Assembly (NCBI RefSeq): GCF_003732275.1
Contig: NZ_MOBM01000043.1
Span: 1-64,000 of the forward strand
Length of the DNA stretch: 64,000 bases
Direction: 5' to 3'
Source of the DNA: Pseudomonas frederiksbergensis
GTDB taxonomy: Bacteria > Pseudomonadota > Gammaproteobacteria > Pseudomonadales > Pseudomonadaceae
How positions within the stretch are numbered: the first letter of the stretch is position 1; each line of letters begins with the position of its first letter. Of this stretch, positions 1 through 8,538 are shown piece by piece. The notes under the pieces were generated by a model, which saw nothing but the letters and a program-made list of their open reading frames with translations, made no database searches and had not been told where the DNA came from. The position numbers and the translations under genes are program-made.

Positions 1-1427
1 AGCGCTTCGAACAGGATTGCGAAGTGGTACCAGAACGCCATGGTGTTTTCACCTGGCAGAACGTGGTGCAGGATCTGCGCGATACCGACCGCCAGGGTCG
101 GCGCACCACCGGCACGGGCCAGGATGGTGGTTTCGCCGATGTCCTTGGCCACCGCTTGCAGCGCTTCCGGGGTAATTGCAAAACCCCAGCTGCTGACGGT
201 CTGAGCCACCGAAACAGCATCGGAGCCTACAAGGGCTGCGGGGCTGTTCATGGCGAAGTACACGCCGGGCTCGATCACCGAAGCGGCAACCATTGCCATG
301 ATCGCCACGAAGGATTCCATCAGCATGCCGCCATAACCGATGTAACGGGCATGGCCTTCACTGGCGAGCAACTTCGGCGTGGTGCCGGAAGCAATCAGCG
401 CGTGGAAGCCGGACACCGCGCCACAGGCAATGGTGATGAACAGGAACGGGAACAACCCACCCTTCCATACCGGCCCGGTGCCGTCGATGAACTGGGTCAA
501 TGCCGGCATTTTCAGGTCGGGCATGGTGATCAGGATGCCGATCGCCAGCGCAACGATGGTGCCGATTTTAAGGAAGGTCGACAGGTAGTCACGCGGCGCC
601 AGGATCAGCCACACCGGCAACACGGCCGCCACAAAACCGTAACCGATCAGCATCCAGGTGATCTGGAGCCCGGTGAAGGTAAAGGCTTTGGCCCAGACCG
701 GGTCAGCGGCAATCTGCCCGCCCAGCCAGATCGAACCCAGCAGCAACGCCACGCCGATCACCGAGATTTCACCGATGCGACCCGGGCGGATGTAGCGCAT
801 GTAAATGCCCATGAACATTGCAATCGGGATGGTCGCCATCACCGTGAAAATGCCCCACGGGCTTTCGGCCAGGGCCTTGACCACGATCAGCGCCAGCACC
901 GCGAGGATGATGATCATTATCAGGAAGCAGCCAAACAGCGCGATGGTCCCCGGGATGCGGCCCATTTCTTCACGGACCATATCGCCCAGGGAACGACCGT
1001 TGCGGCGGGTGGACATGAACAGGACCATGAAGTCCTGAACCGCACCGGCCAGCACGACGCCGGCAATCAACCACAGCGTACCAGGCAGGTAGCCCATCTG
1101 CGCCGCCAAGACCGGGCCGACCAGCGGCCCTGCGCCAGCGATGGCTGCGAAGTGGTGACCGAAAAGTACGTGTTTGTTGGTCGGCACGTAGTCCAGACCA
1201 TCATTATTGAGTACGGCGGGAGTGGCTCGATTGGGATCGAGCTGCATCACCTTGGTGGCGATGAACAGGCTGTAATAGCGGTATGCGACGAGATAAATAG
1301 CGACTGCTGCGACTACGATCCAGAGGGCGTTGATGGCTTCGCCGCGGCGCAGGGCCACGACACTTAGCGCAAACGCTCCCAGGACAGCCACGGCAAACCA
1401 GGCGAGGTGTTTAGCCAGACGGGGCAT
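1..1427 (-). CDS. cstA: Carbon starvation protein A, partial (C-terminus outside window)
   Basis: Reading the minus strand from the ATG at 1427 gives about 475 codons with no stop, so the gene runs off the left edge. The start (MPRLAKHLAWFAVAV) follows AGGAGAC at a normal distance. CstA proteins are polytopic inner-membrane transporters that take up peptides or pyruvate when carbon is limiting. The family-typical stretches LFGHHFAAIAGAGPLVGPVL and DFMVLFMSTRRNGRSLGDM are both present, followed by many hydrophobic helices. It diverges from a two-component system, which suggests that system may control it; I infer this from position only. Full-length CstA is about 690 residues, so roughly two thirds is visible. 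Confidence 0.95.
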   Translation of the reverse strand, partial: MPRLAKHLAWFAVAVLGAFALSVVALRRGEAINALWIVVAAVAIYLVAYRYYSLFIATKVMQLDPNRATPAVLNNDGLDYVPTNKHVLFGHHFAAIAGAGPLVGPVLAAQMGYLPGTLWLIAGVVLAGAVQDFMVLFMSTRRNGRSLGDMVREEMGRIPGTIALFGCFLIMIIILAVLALIVVKALAESPWGIFTVMATIPIAMFMGIYMRYIRPGRIGEISVIGVALLLGSIWLGGQIAADPVWAKAFTFTGLQITWMLIGYGFVAAVLPVWLILAPRDYLSTFLKIGTIVALAIGILITMPDLKMPALTQFIDGTGPVWKGGLFPFLFITIACGAVSGFHALIASGTTPKLLASEGHARYIGYGGMLMESFVAIMAMVAASVIEPGVYFAMNSPAALVGSDAVSVAQTVSSWGFAITPEALQAVAKDIGETTILARAGGAPTLAVGIAQILHHVLPGENTMAFWYHFAILFEA

Positions 1428-1783
1428 AGCGTGTCTCCTGCCGACAGCCAGTGGCTGCGGCGGTAATTATTATAATTGTGTCCGCATTGCGGAGCGGGCC
1501 CAATATCCGCCCATGCTGTCGACAAATAAATCCGCGTTACTACGTACGTGGCGTCTACGTAGTTCTACGTAGATGACGCAAAACCTGTGGGAGCGAGCCT
1601 GCTCGCGATAGCGGTGGCACAGTCAACATCGACGCTGAATGTCAGTCCGCCATCGCGAGCAGGCTCGCTCCCACAAGGTTTTGCATTTCGCAGGTCATTC
1701 TGTCCAGCACCGCTACTGGAGGCGCGTATCTTTGGCATATGATGCCGGGCCTTCGCCTTCCCTCGGTCTGGCCAGGAGTAGAG
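1428..1783. promoter_or_regulatory. cstA / sensor kinase divergent control region
   Basis: This 356-base gap separates two divergent genes. It holds an A/T palindrome at 1465-1477 (AATTATTATAATT) that offers TATAAT on both strands. Three copies of CTACGTA follow at 1540, 1555 and 1565, and then a REP pair at 1586-1675. The palindrome is a plausible location for -10 elements, and the CTACGTA repeats are a plausible regulator site. No experiment supports either reading. Confidence 0.5.
1586..1675. repeat. REP pair, family A (TGTGGGAGCGAGCCTGCTCGCGA)
   Basis: Two inverted copies of the TGTGGGAGCGAGCCTGCTCG core are separated by about 45 bases, forming one large imperfect hairpin. The same core recurs at more than a dozen other places in the window. 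Confidence 0.9.
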
Positions 1784-3145
1784 ATGCAGCTCAAACACAA
1801 AATCGTCGCGCTCGGGATTCTGCCGCTGGTGCTGGCGATCGCGGTCATCTGCGCGCTGGTGATTTCCCTGAACCGCCAACTGGGTGATCAACAGGCGCAA
1901 CTGATCGAAGACAGCATTCTGGCCAGCAAGCGCGCGGAGCTGAAAAACTACGTCGAAATGGCGCAAAGCCTGATCGCGCCGCTGTACGACGACGGTCGGG
2001 GCGATGAGCGCGCGCAGCAACAAGTGCTGGAAGAACTGCGCAAGCTCAGCTTTGGCATCAACGGCTACTTCTTCGTCTACGACCGCGAGGGCCGCAGTCT
2101 GATGCACGCGCGCCAGTCAGAGCTGGTGGGCAAATACCTGTGGGACATGACCGACCCTCACGGCTTGCCGGTGATCCAGGCGTTGCTCAAAAGTGCGCAA
2201 TCAGGCGAAGGCTTTCAGCGTTATGCCTGGAACAAACCCTCTTCAGGCCAAGTGACTGACAAGCTCGCCTACGTGGTGATGCTGGATCGTTGGGGCTGGA
2301 TGCTCGGCACCGGCATCTACCTTGAAGACGTCGAACGCGCCACCCAACAAGCGCGTGCCGAGGTGGCTCAGGGCATCCGTAAAACCATGGGGGCGATTGC
2401 GGCGGTGGCCCTTGTGGCGGTGCTGTTTGTATTTGCCAGCGGCATGACGCTGAATGTCAGCGAACATCGCCTGGCCGACAAAAAACTCCAGCGCCTGACT
2501 CAACGCATCGTCAGCCTGCAGGAGGAAGAGCGGTCACGGGTTTCCCGAGAGCTGCACGACGGCATCAGCCAGCTACTGGTGTCTATCAAGTTTCAGTTCG
2601 AACTGGCCAGCCATGTGCTGGAGAATGGGCAAGACAAGGGATTGGGCATTTTAAGAGACGCCACGCAGCGCCTCGGGGACGCGATTGGCGAAGTTCGCAG
2701 CCTCTCTCACGACCTGCGCTCGTCGTTGCTCGACACCCTCGGCCTGCCGGCGGCGATCGGTCAACTCGCCGCAGAATTCGAGCAACGCAGCGGTCTGGTC
2801 GTGACTTTCAACGATAACGAATTCGACTGTCATCTGGTCGATGGCGCCGCCGTCTCGTTGTTTCGCATCGTGCAAGAAGGCCTGACCAATATCGAACGCC
2901 ACGCACAGGCAAAAAACGTCATCATTACCCTGCACGGTTCTGAAAAGTCCGTACGCTTGACAGTGGTCGATGACGGTATCGGTTTCAACGTTGCTCAGGT
3001 CGAACGTCGTCACGCTGGCATTGGCCTGCGCAATATCCGTGAACGTGTCGAGCATTTTGGCGGTCGATTCGACCTGACATCGATGCCGGGAAGAAGTGAG
3101 CTGGACGTGCTGCTGCCGATGAAACTGCCCGGTACAGAACGCTGA
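1784..3145 (+). CDS. Cache-domain sensor histidine kinase
   Basis: The 453-residue reading starts at the ATG at 1784, preceded by CCAGGAGTAGAG; an upstream in-frame ATG at 1739 lacks such a site. The N-terminal membrane segment (about 8-29) is followed by a periplasmic single Cache-type sensor domain, with GYFFVYDREGRSLMHAR near 94-110 and DRWGWMLGTGIYL near 168-180. A second membrane segment lies at about 203-224. The kinase part is of the HisKA_3 type: the phosphoacceptor is His258 in SRELHDGISQ, followed by a HATPase domain with EGLTNIERH and DDGIGF. Cache domains usually bind small organic acids, so the ligand may be a carboxylate. The cognate regulator follows 24 bases downstream. Confidence 0.9.
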   Translation: MQLKHKIVALGILPLVLAIAVICALVISLNRQLGDQQAQLIEDSILASKRAELKNYVEMAQSLIAPLYDDGRGDERAQQQVLEELRKLSFGINGYFFVYDREGRSLMHARQSELVGKYLWDMTDPHGLPVIQALLKSAQSGEGFQRYAWNKPSSGQVTDKLAYVVMLDRWGWMLGTGIYLEDVERATQQARAEVAQGIRKTMGAIAAVALVAVLFVFASGMTLNVSEHRLADKKLQRLTQRIVSLQEEERSRVSRELHDGISQLLVSIKFQFELASHVLENGQDKGLGILRDATQRLGDAIGEVRSLSHDLRSSLLDTLGLPAAIGQLAAEFEQRSGLVVTFNDNEFDCHLVDGAAVSLFRIVQEGLTNIERHAQAKNVIITLHGSEKSVRLTVVDDGIGFNVAQVERRHAGIGLRNIRERVEHFGGRFDLTSMPGRSELDVLLPMKLPGTER

Positions 3146-3169
3146 CTCACCCCATAACAATTAGAGTGA

Positions 3170-3811
3170 ATGCCTGCGATGAACCTGCCCTACCCGATCC
3201 GCGTCGCCCTGGTCGACGATCACTCCCTGGTCCGCGATGGAATCAAATCGCTGCTGGCGGTCATGGCGCAGCTGGAAGTGGTGGGAGAAGCCGAGAATGG
3301 CGTCGATGCCATCGAGATGGTCGGGCGCTGCCAGCCGGATCTGTTGCTGGTCGACATCAGCCTGAAGGACATCAACGGCCTCGAGCTGACCCGGTTGTTA
3401 CGCAGCCAGTACCCGTCGCTCAAAGTGCTGGTGCTGAGCATGTACGACAACTATGAATACGTGAGTGAGTCCGTTCGCTCGGGTGCCAGCGGCTATGTGC
3501 TGAAGAACGCGCCTTCACGGGAAATCATTGCGGCGATCGAAGCCATTGTCAGTGGCGGGACGTTCTACAGTGCCGAAATCGCACAGCGGCTCATTGCCGA
3601 TAAAAGTACCGACAACGAGCTGACTCCGCGCGAAAGCCAGGTGCTGTACAAGATGGCTCAGGGGCTGAACAACAAGGAAATGGCTCGCGAACTGGACATC
3701 AGTGTCCGGACAGTAGAAACCCATCGCCTGAGCATCCGTCGCAAGCTCAACATCGACAAGCCCGCGGCCCTCGTAAAGTACGCGATCGATCACGGGATCA
3801 TTTCGCGTTAG
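3170..3811 (+). CDS. NarL/FixJ-type response regulator
   Basis: The product is 213 residues. The receiver domain has the acidic pair in ALVDDHS, the phosphoacceptor Asp62 in LLLVDISL and the conserved Lys in YVLKNAPS. The C-terminal LuxR-type helix-turn-helix (ELTPRESQVLYKMAQG through SVRTVETHR) binds DNA. An ATG at 3179 is an equally reasonable start, since neither has a strong ribosome site. It is the expected partner of the upstream kinase. Targets are unknown; the divergent cstA is the nearest candidate, and the CTACGTA repeats in the gap are candidate sites. Confidence 0.92.
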   Translation: MPAMNLPYPIRVALVDDHSLVRDGIKSLLAVMAQLEVVGEAENGVDAIEMVGRCQPDLLLVDISLKDINGLELTRLLRSQYPSLKVLVLSMYDNYEYVSESVRSGASGYVLKNAPSREIIAAIEAIVSGGTFYSAEIAQRLIADKSTDNELTPRESQVLYKMAQGLNNKEMARELDISVRTVETHRLSIRRKLNIDKPAALVKYAIDHGIISR

Positions 3812-3818
3812 AGGCGGT

Positions 3819-4340
3819 TTACACCGTACTCGTATTAACGACACGTGCCGTGCGAACAAACAACGCGCGTACCTTGTCCCAGAAATTCCCCCCAAGTACG
3901 AAAAAGCTGCCGATCAACATGGCATCGCCAAGCGCCTGCAGCTGCCAGAGATTCGGTCTCAGCCCCGGCCAAAGCGTGTCTATGTAAGGTTCGAGAAATC
4001 CCGAGATCAGCGGCAGGCAAAACATCACCAGGCCAATCCTATGGCGAGCCGGGCCTACTTCCACGTCTGCCGGTGCAAGCGTGGAGACGTAACCGAACAT
4101 GCTGCGCTTGAGTTGCTGAAAACCGGATTTGCCCATGATCGCAATCGCGAGAATCAACAGAATCTTGTTACTGATAAACAAAATGCCTGTCAGTGCCGCG
4201 ACCTTTGAACCTGACACACCCGCTGCGGCAGCAAGAGGCACCATCAACCAGGATCCCAGCATTAAACAGATAATCGCGATGCCCAGTTTGAAACGCCAAC
4301 CGGTGGAGCTGGGTGCAATGTTGTCCTGGGGGCTACTCAT
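3819..4340 (-). CDS. Small membrane protein, transporter-suffix type
   Basis: The 173-residue protein has four or five hydrophobic segments (about 18-40, 46-70, 101-120 and 136-152). It resembles the stand-alone 'transporter suffix' proteins found fused to, or beside, RND transporters, but I recognise this only from overall character. It faces away from the efflux genes that begin at 4536, with 195 bases between them, and converges on the response regulator with a 7-base gap. Function unknown. Confidence 0.75.
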   Translation of the reverse strand: MSSPQDNIAPSSTGWRFKLGIAIICLMLGSWLMVPLAAAAGVSGSKVAALTGILFISNKILLILAIAIMGKSGFQQLKRSMFGYVSTLAPADVEVGPARHRIGLVMFCLPLISGFLEPYIDTLWPGLRPNLWQLQALGDAMLIGSFFVLGGNFWDKVRALFVRTARVVNTSTV

Positions 4341-4535
4341 GGTCTTCTTAACCTTCTTTTCTGGTAGAAATTAATAAATCTTCAGAAGCGTAGCAGTTGG
4401 TCGATTCCATGATCATTTCAACATGACCTTGTATTCGTCCGAGCTGTACTAACCTAAGCGAACCGGTAACCAACGCCATTTCAATACTGGGGATGTTCGG
4501 ATGACGTTTTCCCAAGATCTGCTTTCAGTACATCG

Positions 4536-6068
4536 ATGCTGACGCGCTCAGGTCGGCTGCTTCTGCTGGTTGCCCTTGGCCTTGGCGGCTGTGTCCGTCT
4601 GGGGCCGGATTTTCAGGCCCCAGGCGAAGCATGGACAAAACTCTGGAGCAGCCCTGCGCTTGAGCAGGCCAGCCAACGAAGCCTGAATCCCGATCTTCGC
4701 CAGTGGTGGCAAGTGTTCGCCGACCCGGTCCTCGATGCGCTGATCGCCGAATCGGATGCGCACAATTCAGACCTGAAGATTGCCGGCCTTCGCGTCATGG
4801 AAGCCCGTGCCCGGTTGGGTATTGCGCAAAGCGGACGCTTTCCGCAGCTGCAACAGGCCAGCGCCGACAGTCTGTACTTCAACCGCAAGCAGTCCGGCGG
4901 CAACAAGCCGCAAGACAGCCACTTCTGGCAACACAGCGCGGGTTTTGACGTCGGTTGGGAACTGGATTTCTGGGGGCGCTTCAGTCGAGCCATCGAGTCG
5001 TCCGATGCCAGTTACTTTGCGGCTCAAGCCAACTATGAAGACGTACTTGTACTGCTGCGTGCTCAGGTGGCCGATACATACTTTTCGTTGCGCACTACCG
5101 AAGCGCGTTTGCGCGTCGCCCGAGAAAACGCCGAACAGCAAAAGCGCAACTTTGAGATCACCGAAAAACTGTTCAACAGTGGCCAGAACGCCGAACTCGA
5201 CTTGCAACAAGCCAAGACCCAATACCTGGGCACCTTGAGCAGCATTCCGGATCTTGAGGCGCAAGTGCAGCGCACCCGCAACGCGTTGGCCGTGCTGATC
5301 GGCCGACCACCCAGCGCCCTGCCCCAATTGCTCGAGAACGAGGGGCTGATCCCGCTGGTGGACCGAGCCGTGCTGCAAGACGTGCCGGCCAGCCTGTTGT
5401 TGCGTCGACCGGACGTGCGCGCTGCCGAGCTCAATGTCGCCGCCCAGTCGGCACTGATCGGTGTGGCGCAAACCGACTTCTATCCGTCGCTAACCTTGCT
5501 GGGCAGCATCGTCTGGACCACCGACACCTTGAGCGGCACCTCCAACAGCCTGGACCTGATCGGCGGCCCCAGTTTGCGCTGGAACCTGTTTGACCACGGC
5601 CAGATCAGCAACAACGTGCGTGTACAAGATGCGCGGTTGCAGCAGCTGATTGAGGTTTACCGCGATAAAGTCCGCCAGGCCGCACGAGAGGCCGATGATG
5701 CCGCCAGCAGCCTGATCAAATCACTGGAACGCGAGCGCATCCTGGGTGAAGCGCAGGTCGCTGCCAAACGTTCGTTGAACCTGGCCAGCACCCAATACCG
5801 CGAAGGGTATTCGGACTTTCAGCGCGTGCTGGATGCTCAACGCGCATTGCTCGAACAGCAGGACAATTACCTGCTCAGCCGCAGCAATGCCGTGAGCAAC
5901 CTGATCGCCCTGTACAAAGCCCTTGGCGGTGGATGGTACAGCGCCCAGCCGACAGTCGATCAAAGCACTCGCCAGCAAATGGAACAACGCACCGACTGGG
6001 GCAACCTGCTGAATGAGTCGGCCCCTTCGCAAGCCTCCTATCCCGTGCCAGAAGGTCAAAGCCGATGA
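4536..6068 (+). CDS. Outer-membrane efflux lipoprotein (NodT/OprM type)
   Basis: The 510-residue protein forms the outer-membrane channel of a tripartite efflux system. A lipoprotein signal ends in the lipobox LGLGGC, so Cys19 would be lipidated. The two TolC-type repeats show typical elements: DLRQWWQVFADPVLDALI, GWELDFWGRFSRAIESS, LLLRRPDVRAAE and LRWNLFDHGQI. Length matches the family. Its stop overlaps the start of the adaptor gene by 4 bases, so the three genes form one operon. The substrate cannot be read from the sequence; FUSC-linked systems often export aromatic acids. Confidence 0.93.
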   Translation: MLTRSGRLLLLVALGLGGCVRLGPDFQAPGEAWTKLWSSPALEQASQRSLNPDLRQWWQVFADPVLDALIAESDAHNSDLKIAGLRVMEARARLGIAQSGRFPQLQQASADSLYFNRKQSGGNKPQDSHFWQHSAGFDVGWELDFWGRFSRAIESSDASYFAAQANYEDVLVLLRAQVADTYFSLRTTEARLRVARENAEQQKRNFEITEKLFNSGQNAELDLQQAKTQYLGTLSSIPDLEAQVQRTRNALAVLIGRPPSALPQLLENEGLIPLVDRAVLQDVPASLLLRRPDVRAAELNVAAQSALIGVAQTDFYPSLTLLGSIVWTTDTLSGTSNSLDLIGGPSLRWNLFDHGQISNNVRVQDARLQQLIEVYRDKVRQAAREADDAASSLIKSLERERILGEAQVAAKRSLNLASTQYREGYSDFQRVLDAQRALLEQQDNYLLSRSNAVSNLIALYKALGGGWYSAQPTVDQSTRQQMEQRTDWGNLLNESAPSQASYPVPEGQSR

Positions 6069-7204
6069 CTGAACTCTCGCCGCCCGCCACAGAGGCCCCC
6101 TCCCCCAAGGCGCCCGAGCCTGCTGCCGATCCCGCAAAAAAGGGCATCAGATGGGTGATGCTGCTGATCGTCCTGAGCCTGGCCTGGTACTTGTTGGCTG
6201 ACCGGTTCACGCCTTATACACAACAGGCTCGGGTGGGTGCCTTTGTCATTCCGGTCGCATCCGAAGTGGCCGGCCGGGTAGTCCGCGTGAATGTGCGTAA
6301 TAATCAAGACGTCAAGGCGGGCGATGTGCTGTTTGAGGTGTATCAGCAGCCCTATCAAATCGCCGTCGACCGCGCACGTGCCGACCTGGAGTCTACCCGC
6401 CGCCAGATCGGTGCCAGCACCGCCGGTATTGCCTCCGCGCAGGCCTCGTTGCGCGCTGCCCAGGCCAATGAGCTCAAGGCACGGCAGGACAATCAGCGTC
6501 TTGAAGGTTTGTACCGCGAAGACCCCGGCACCATTTCCGTGCGCCTGCTGGAAGTCTCTCGGGCCAACCGTGAACAGGCCGTCAGTCAGGTTGCCGCAGC
6601 CCGTGCCGAAGTTCAGCGGGCACGGGAACAGGAAGGCGGCAGCGAAGAAGACAACGCGCTGTTGCGTAGCGCCGCCACGGCGTTGTCGAAAGCCGAACTG
6701 GACTTGTCCAACACGCAGATACGCGCACGGTCGGCGGGACTTGTCACCGATCTGCGCACCGATGTCGGACAGTTCGCCACTGCCGGCAGCCCGGTCATGA
6801 CCCTGATTGCCATCCACGATGTGTGGATCAGCGCGGACATGACCGAAAACAACCTCGGTCTGGTCGAGGTCGACACCCCTGTTTCGATCGTTCTGGATGC
6901 CCTGCCGGGGAAGGTTTTCGAGGGCCGTGTGCGCAGCGTCGGCTACGGTGTCAGCGTGGGGCAGACCACTGCGCCCGGCAGCCTCCCCAGTGTGCAGAAC
7001 AGTCGTGACTGGCTGCGTCCGGCCCAGCGTTTTCCGGTGATCATTGAGTTTTCGGAAGACTCAAGGAAAACGCTGTTCGACAGTCGCGCCATCCGTGCCG
7101 GTGGGCAGGCTGAAGTCATGGCGTTTCCTACCGAAGGCAATCCGCTGAACCCGCTTGGGCGTCTGTTTGTGGGGCTAATGAGCTGGCTGAGCTATGCCTA
7201 TTAA
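6065..7204 (+). CDS. HlyD-family periplasmic adaptor
   Basis: The 379-residue membrane-fusion protein has a proline-rich cytoplasmic N-terminus, one membrane anchor at about 28-46, and a lipoyl/barrel-sandwich half (VASEVAGRVVRVNVRNNQDVKAGD). A coiled-coil hairpin of about 110 residues follows, then the second half (RARSAGLVTDLRTDVGQF) and the beta-barrel. It links the inner-membrane partner downstream to the outer-membrane channel upstream. It overlaps both neighbours: 4 bases upstream, and 11 bases downstream if the first ATG of the next gene is used. Confidence 0.93.
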   Translation: MTELSPPATEAPSPKAPEPAADPAKKGIRWVMLLIVLSLAWYLLADRFTPYTQQARVGAFVIPVASEVAGRVVRVNVRNNQDVKAGDVLFEVYQQPYQIAVDRARADLESTRRQIGASTAGIASAQASLRAAQANELKARQDNQRLEGLYREDPGTISVRLLEVSRANREQAVSQVAAARAEVQRAREQEGGSEEDNALLRSAATALSKAELDLSNTQIRARSAGLVTDLRTDVGQFATAGSPVMTLIAIHDVWISADMTENNLGLVEVDTPVSIVLDALPGKVFEGRVRSVGYGVSVGQTTAPGSLPSVQNSRDWLRPAQRFPVIIEFSEDSRKTLFDSRAIRAGGQAEVMAFPTEGNPLNPLGRLFVGLMSWLSYAY

Positions 7205-8243
7205 GGGCATGTCTACTCAGCGCACGCCCCGTGTACAACGGGCGTTGCGTCTCGCCACGGGCACGGCGCTATGCCTGGCCATCAGCTTCGGCCTGGCGCT
7301 GCCGATCCCGTTTATTTCGCCGGTGCTCGCCGTGTTGCTATTGGCCTCGCTCAATCGGCCTTTGCCATTCAAGGCCGCACTGGTGCTTGCGGTGGCCGCG
7401 ATGCTGACCACCGGCATCGGCCTGTTGCTGATCCCCGTCCTGCGCTATTACCCCTTCTGCGGTGTGCTGCTGATCGGAGTCAGTCTGTTCCTGGCCTTTG
7501 GTTTTGGCCTGCGCGGCGGCAACACCTTGATCATGACTTTCCTGATCATTGGCCTGACCATGATTTCCTCAGCCGGCGTCGCCGAGTTCGATCTGGCGAT
7601 GATGGTCATTGGTGCCTTGGTATTGGGCTTGATCCTCGCCGTCATCGTCGTGGCGTTCAGTCACTGGTTGTTCCCCGAACCGGCCAATGCACCCTCCCCA
7701 CCCGCCGCCAGCGCTCTGCCGGCGCAGGAAGTGGGCCGGGTTGCACTGCGCGCGACCCTGATTGTTATACCGGCGTTCCTGTTGGCCCTGATCGATCCGG
7801 CCAGCTATCTGCCAATCATTTTGAAAGCGGTCAGCCTTGGTCAGCAGAGTTCGACGACAACGGCACGCAACGCTGCTCATGAGCTGCTCGGTTCGACCTT
7901 CATGGGCGGGCTGTTGGCCGTTGTGTTCTGGTGCGCGCTTAGCCTGTTTGTGCATCTATGGATGTTCTTTCTGTGGATGCTCCTGTTCGGCTTGCTGTTG
8001 GCGCGCAAGCTCTATGCCCTGAGCCCGACTCGACAAACCCCGGGGTTCTGGCTCAACAGCCTGATCACGTTGATCATCCTGCTGGGTCAATCGGTTCAGG
8101 ACAGCCTCGCCGGAAAGGACGTCTATACCGCCTTCGTCGTGCGCATGGGATTGTTTATCGCCCTCACGCTCTATGCCTTGCTGATGGTTCATTTACTCGA
8201 TCGGCGGCAGCGCAATCCAGGCGTCACTCAGCTCACGGAGTGA
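7194..8243 (+). CDS. FUSC-like / DUF2955 inner-membrane protein of efflux system
   Basis: The 349-residue protein has two blocks of hydrophobic helices, at about 20-165 and 195-335, separated by a short proline/alanine-rich loop. This arrangement fits the fusaric-acid-resistance (FUSC) superfamily, in the shorter DUF2955 form. It would be the inner-membrane component of the preceding adaptor and channel, as AaeB is with AaeA. An ATG at 7209 (MSTQRTPRV) is an alternative start just beyond the adaptor stop. The 3' end converges with and overlaps the small secreted-protein gene by 11 bases. Confidence 0.82.
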   Translation: MPIKGMSTQRTPRVQRALRLATGTALCLAISFGLALPIPFISPVLAVLLLASLNRPLPFKAALVLAVAAMLTTGIGLLLIPVLRYYPFCGVLLIGVSLFLAFGFGLRGGNTLIMTFLIIGLTMISSAGVAEFDLAMMVIGALVLGLILAVIVVAFSHWLFPEPANAPSPPAASALPAQEVGRVALRATLIVIPAFLLALIDPASYLPIILKAVSLGQQSSTTTARNAAHELLGSTFMGGLLAVVFWCALSLFVHLWMFFLWMLLFGLLLARKLYALSPTRQTPGFWLNSLITLIILLGQSVQDSLAGKDVYTAFVVRMGLFIALTLYALLMVHLLDRRQRNPGVTQLTE

Positions 8244-8538
8244 CCTGATAACCCCGCCCTTGCAGGCAACCGTGATCGTGCTGTTTCACATCGCCCTCGA
8301 CCTGCTCATAAAACTCATCATGTTGACGTCCTGGAACCTGCGTAGCATCCACCGCAGCACCCTCCGAGGGTGGCGGGCTTGAGGTGCTCTGGCTGGCCGT
8401 GACGTTGCTGCAATCATTGATGTCCAGCTGGATTTGTTGCGAGGTCTGCCCTTTCAAGGGCACGACCGTTTCGGCCTGAACCTGCGTATAGACCATCAAC
8501 ATGACGACACACAGGCTAAAAGGCGATAACCGACTCAT
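8233..8538 (-). CDS. Small secreted protein of unknown function
   Basis: From the ATG at 8538 the product is 101 residues. I chose this start because a strong GGAGG lies 5 bases upstream and because the ATG overlaps the stop of the AraC gene as ATGA. A signal peptide (MSRLSPFSLCVVMLMVYTQVQA) is likely cleaved before ETVV. The mature part has a Ser/Pro-rich middle and two cysteines, in NDCSNV and HGCLQGRGY, that could form a disulfide. The CLQGRGY ending resembles other small Pseudomonas periplasmic proteins. No function can be assigned. Confidence 0.7.
   Translation of the reverse strand: MSRLSPFSLCVVMLMVYTQVQAETVVPLKGQTSQQIQLDINDCSNVTASQSTSSPPPSEGAAVDATQVPGRQHDEFYEQVEGDVKQHDHGCLQGRGYQVTP

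Noticed and set aside
24..1367. 447-codon open frame on the plus strand
   Set aside because: It is the antisense shadow of cstA; its product is low-complexity (rich in His, Gln, Arg, Asp) and has no family features.
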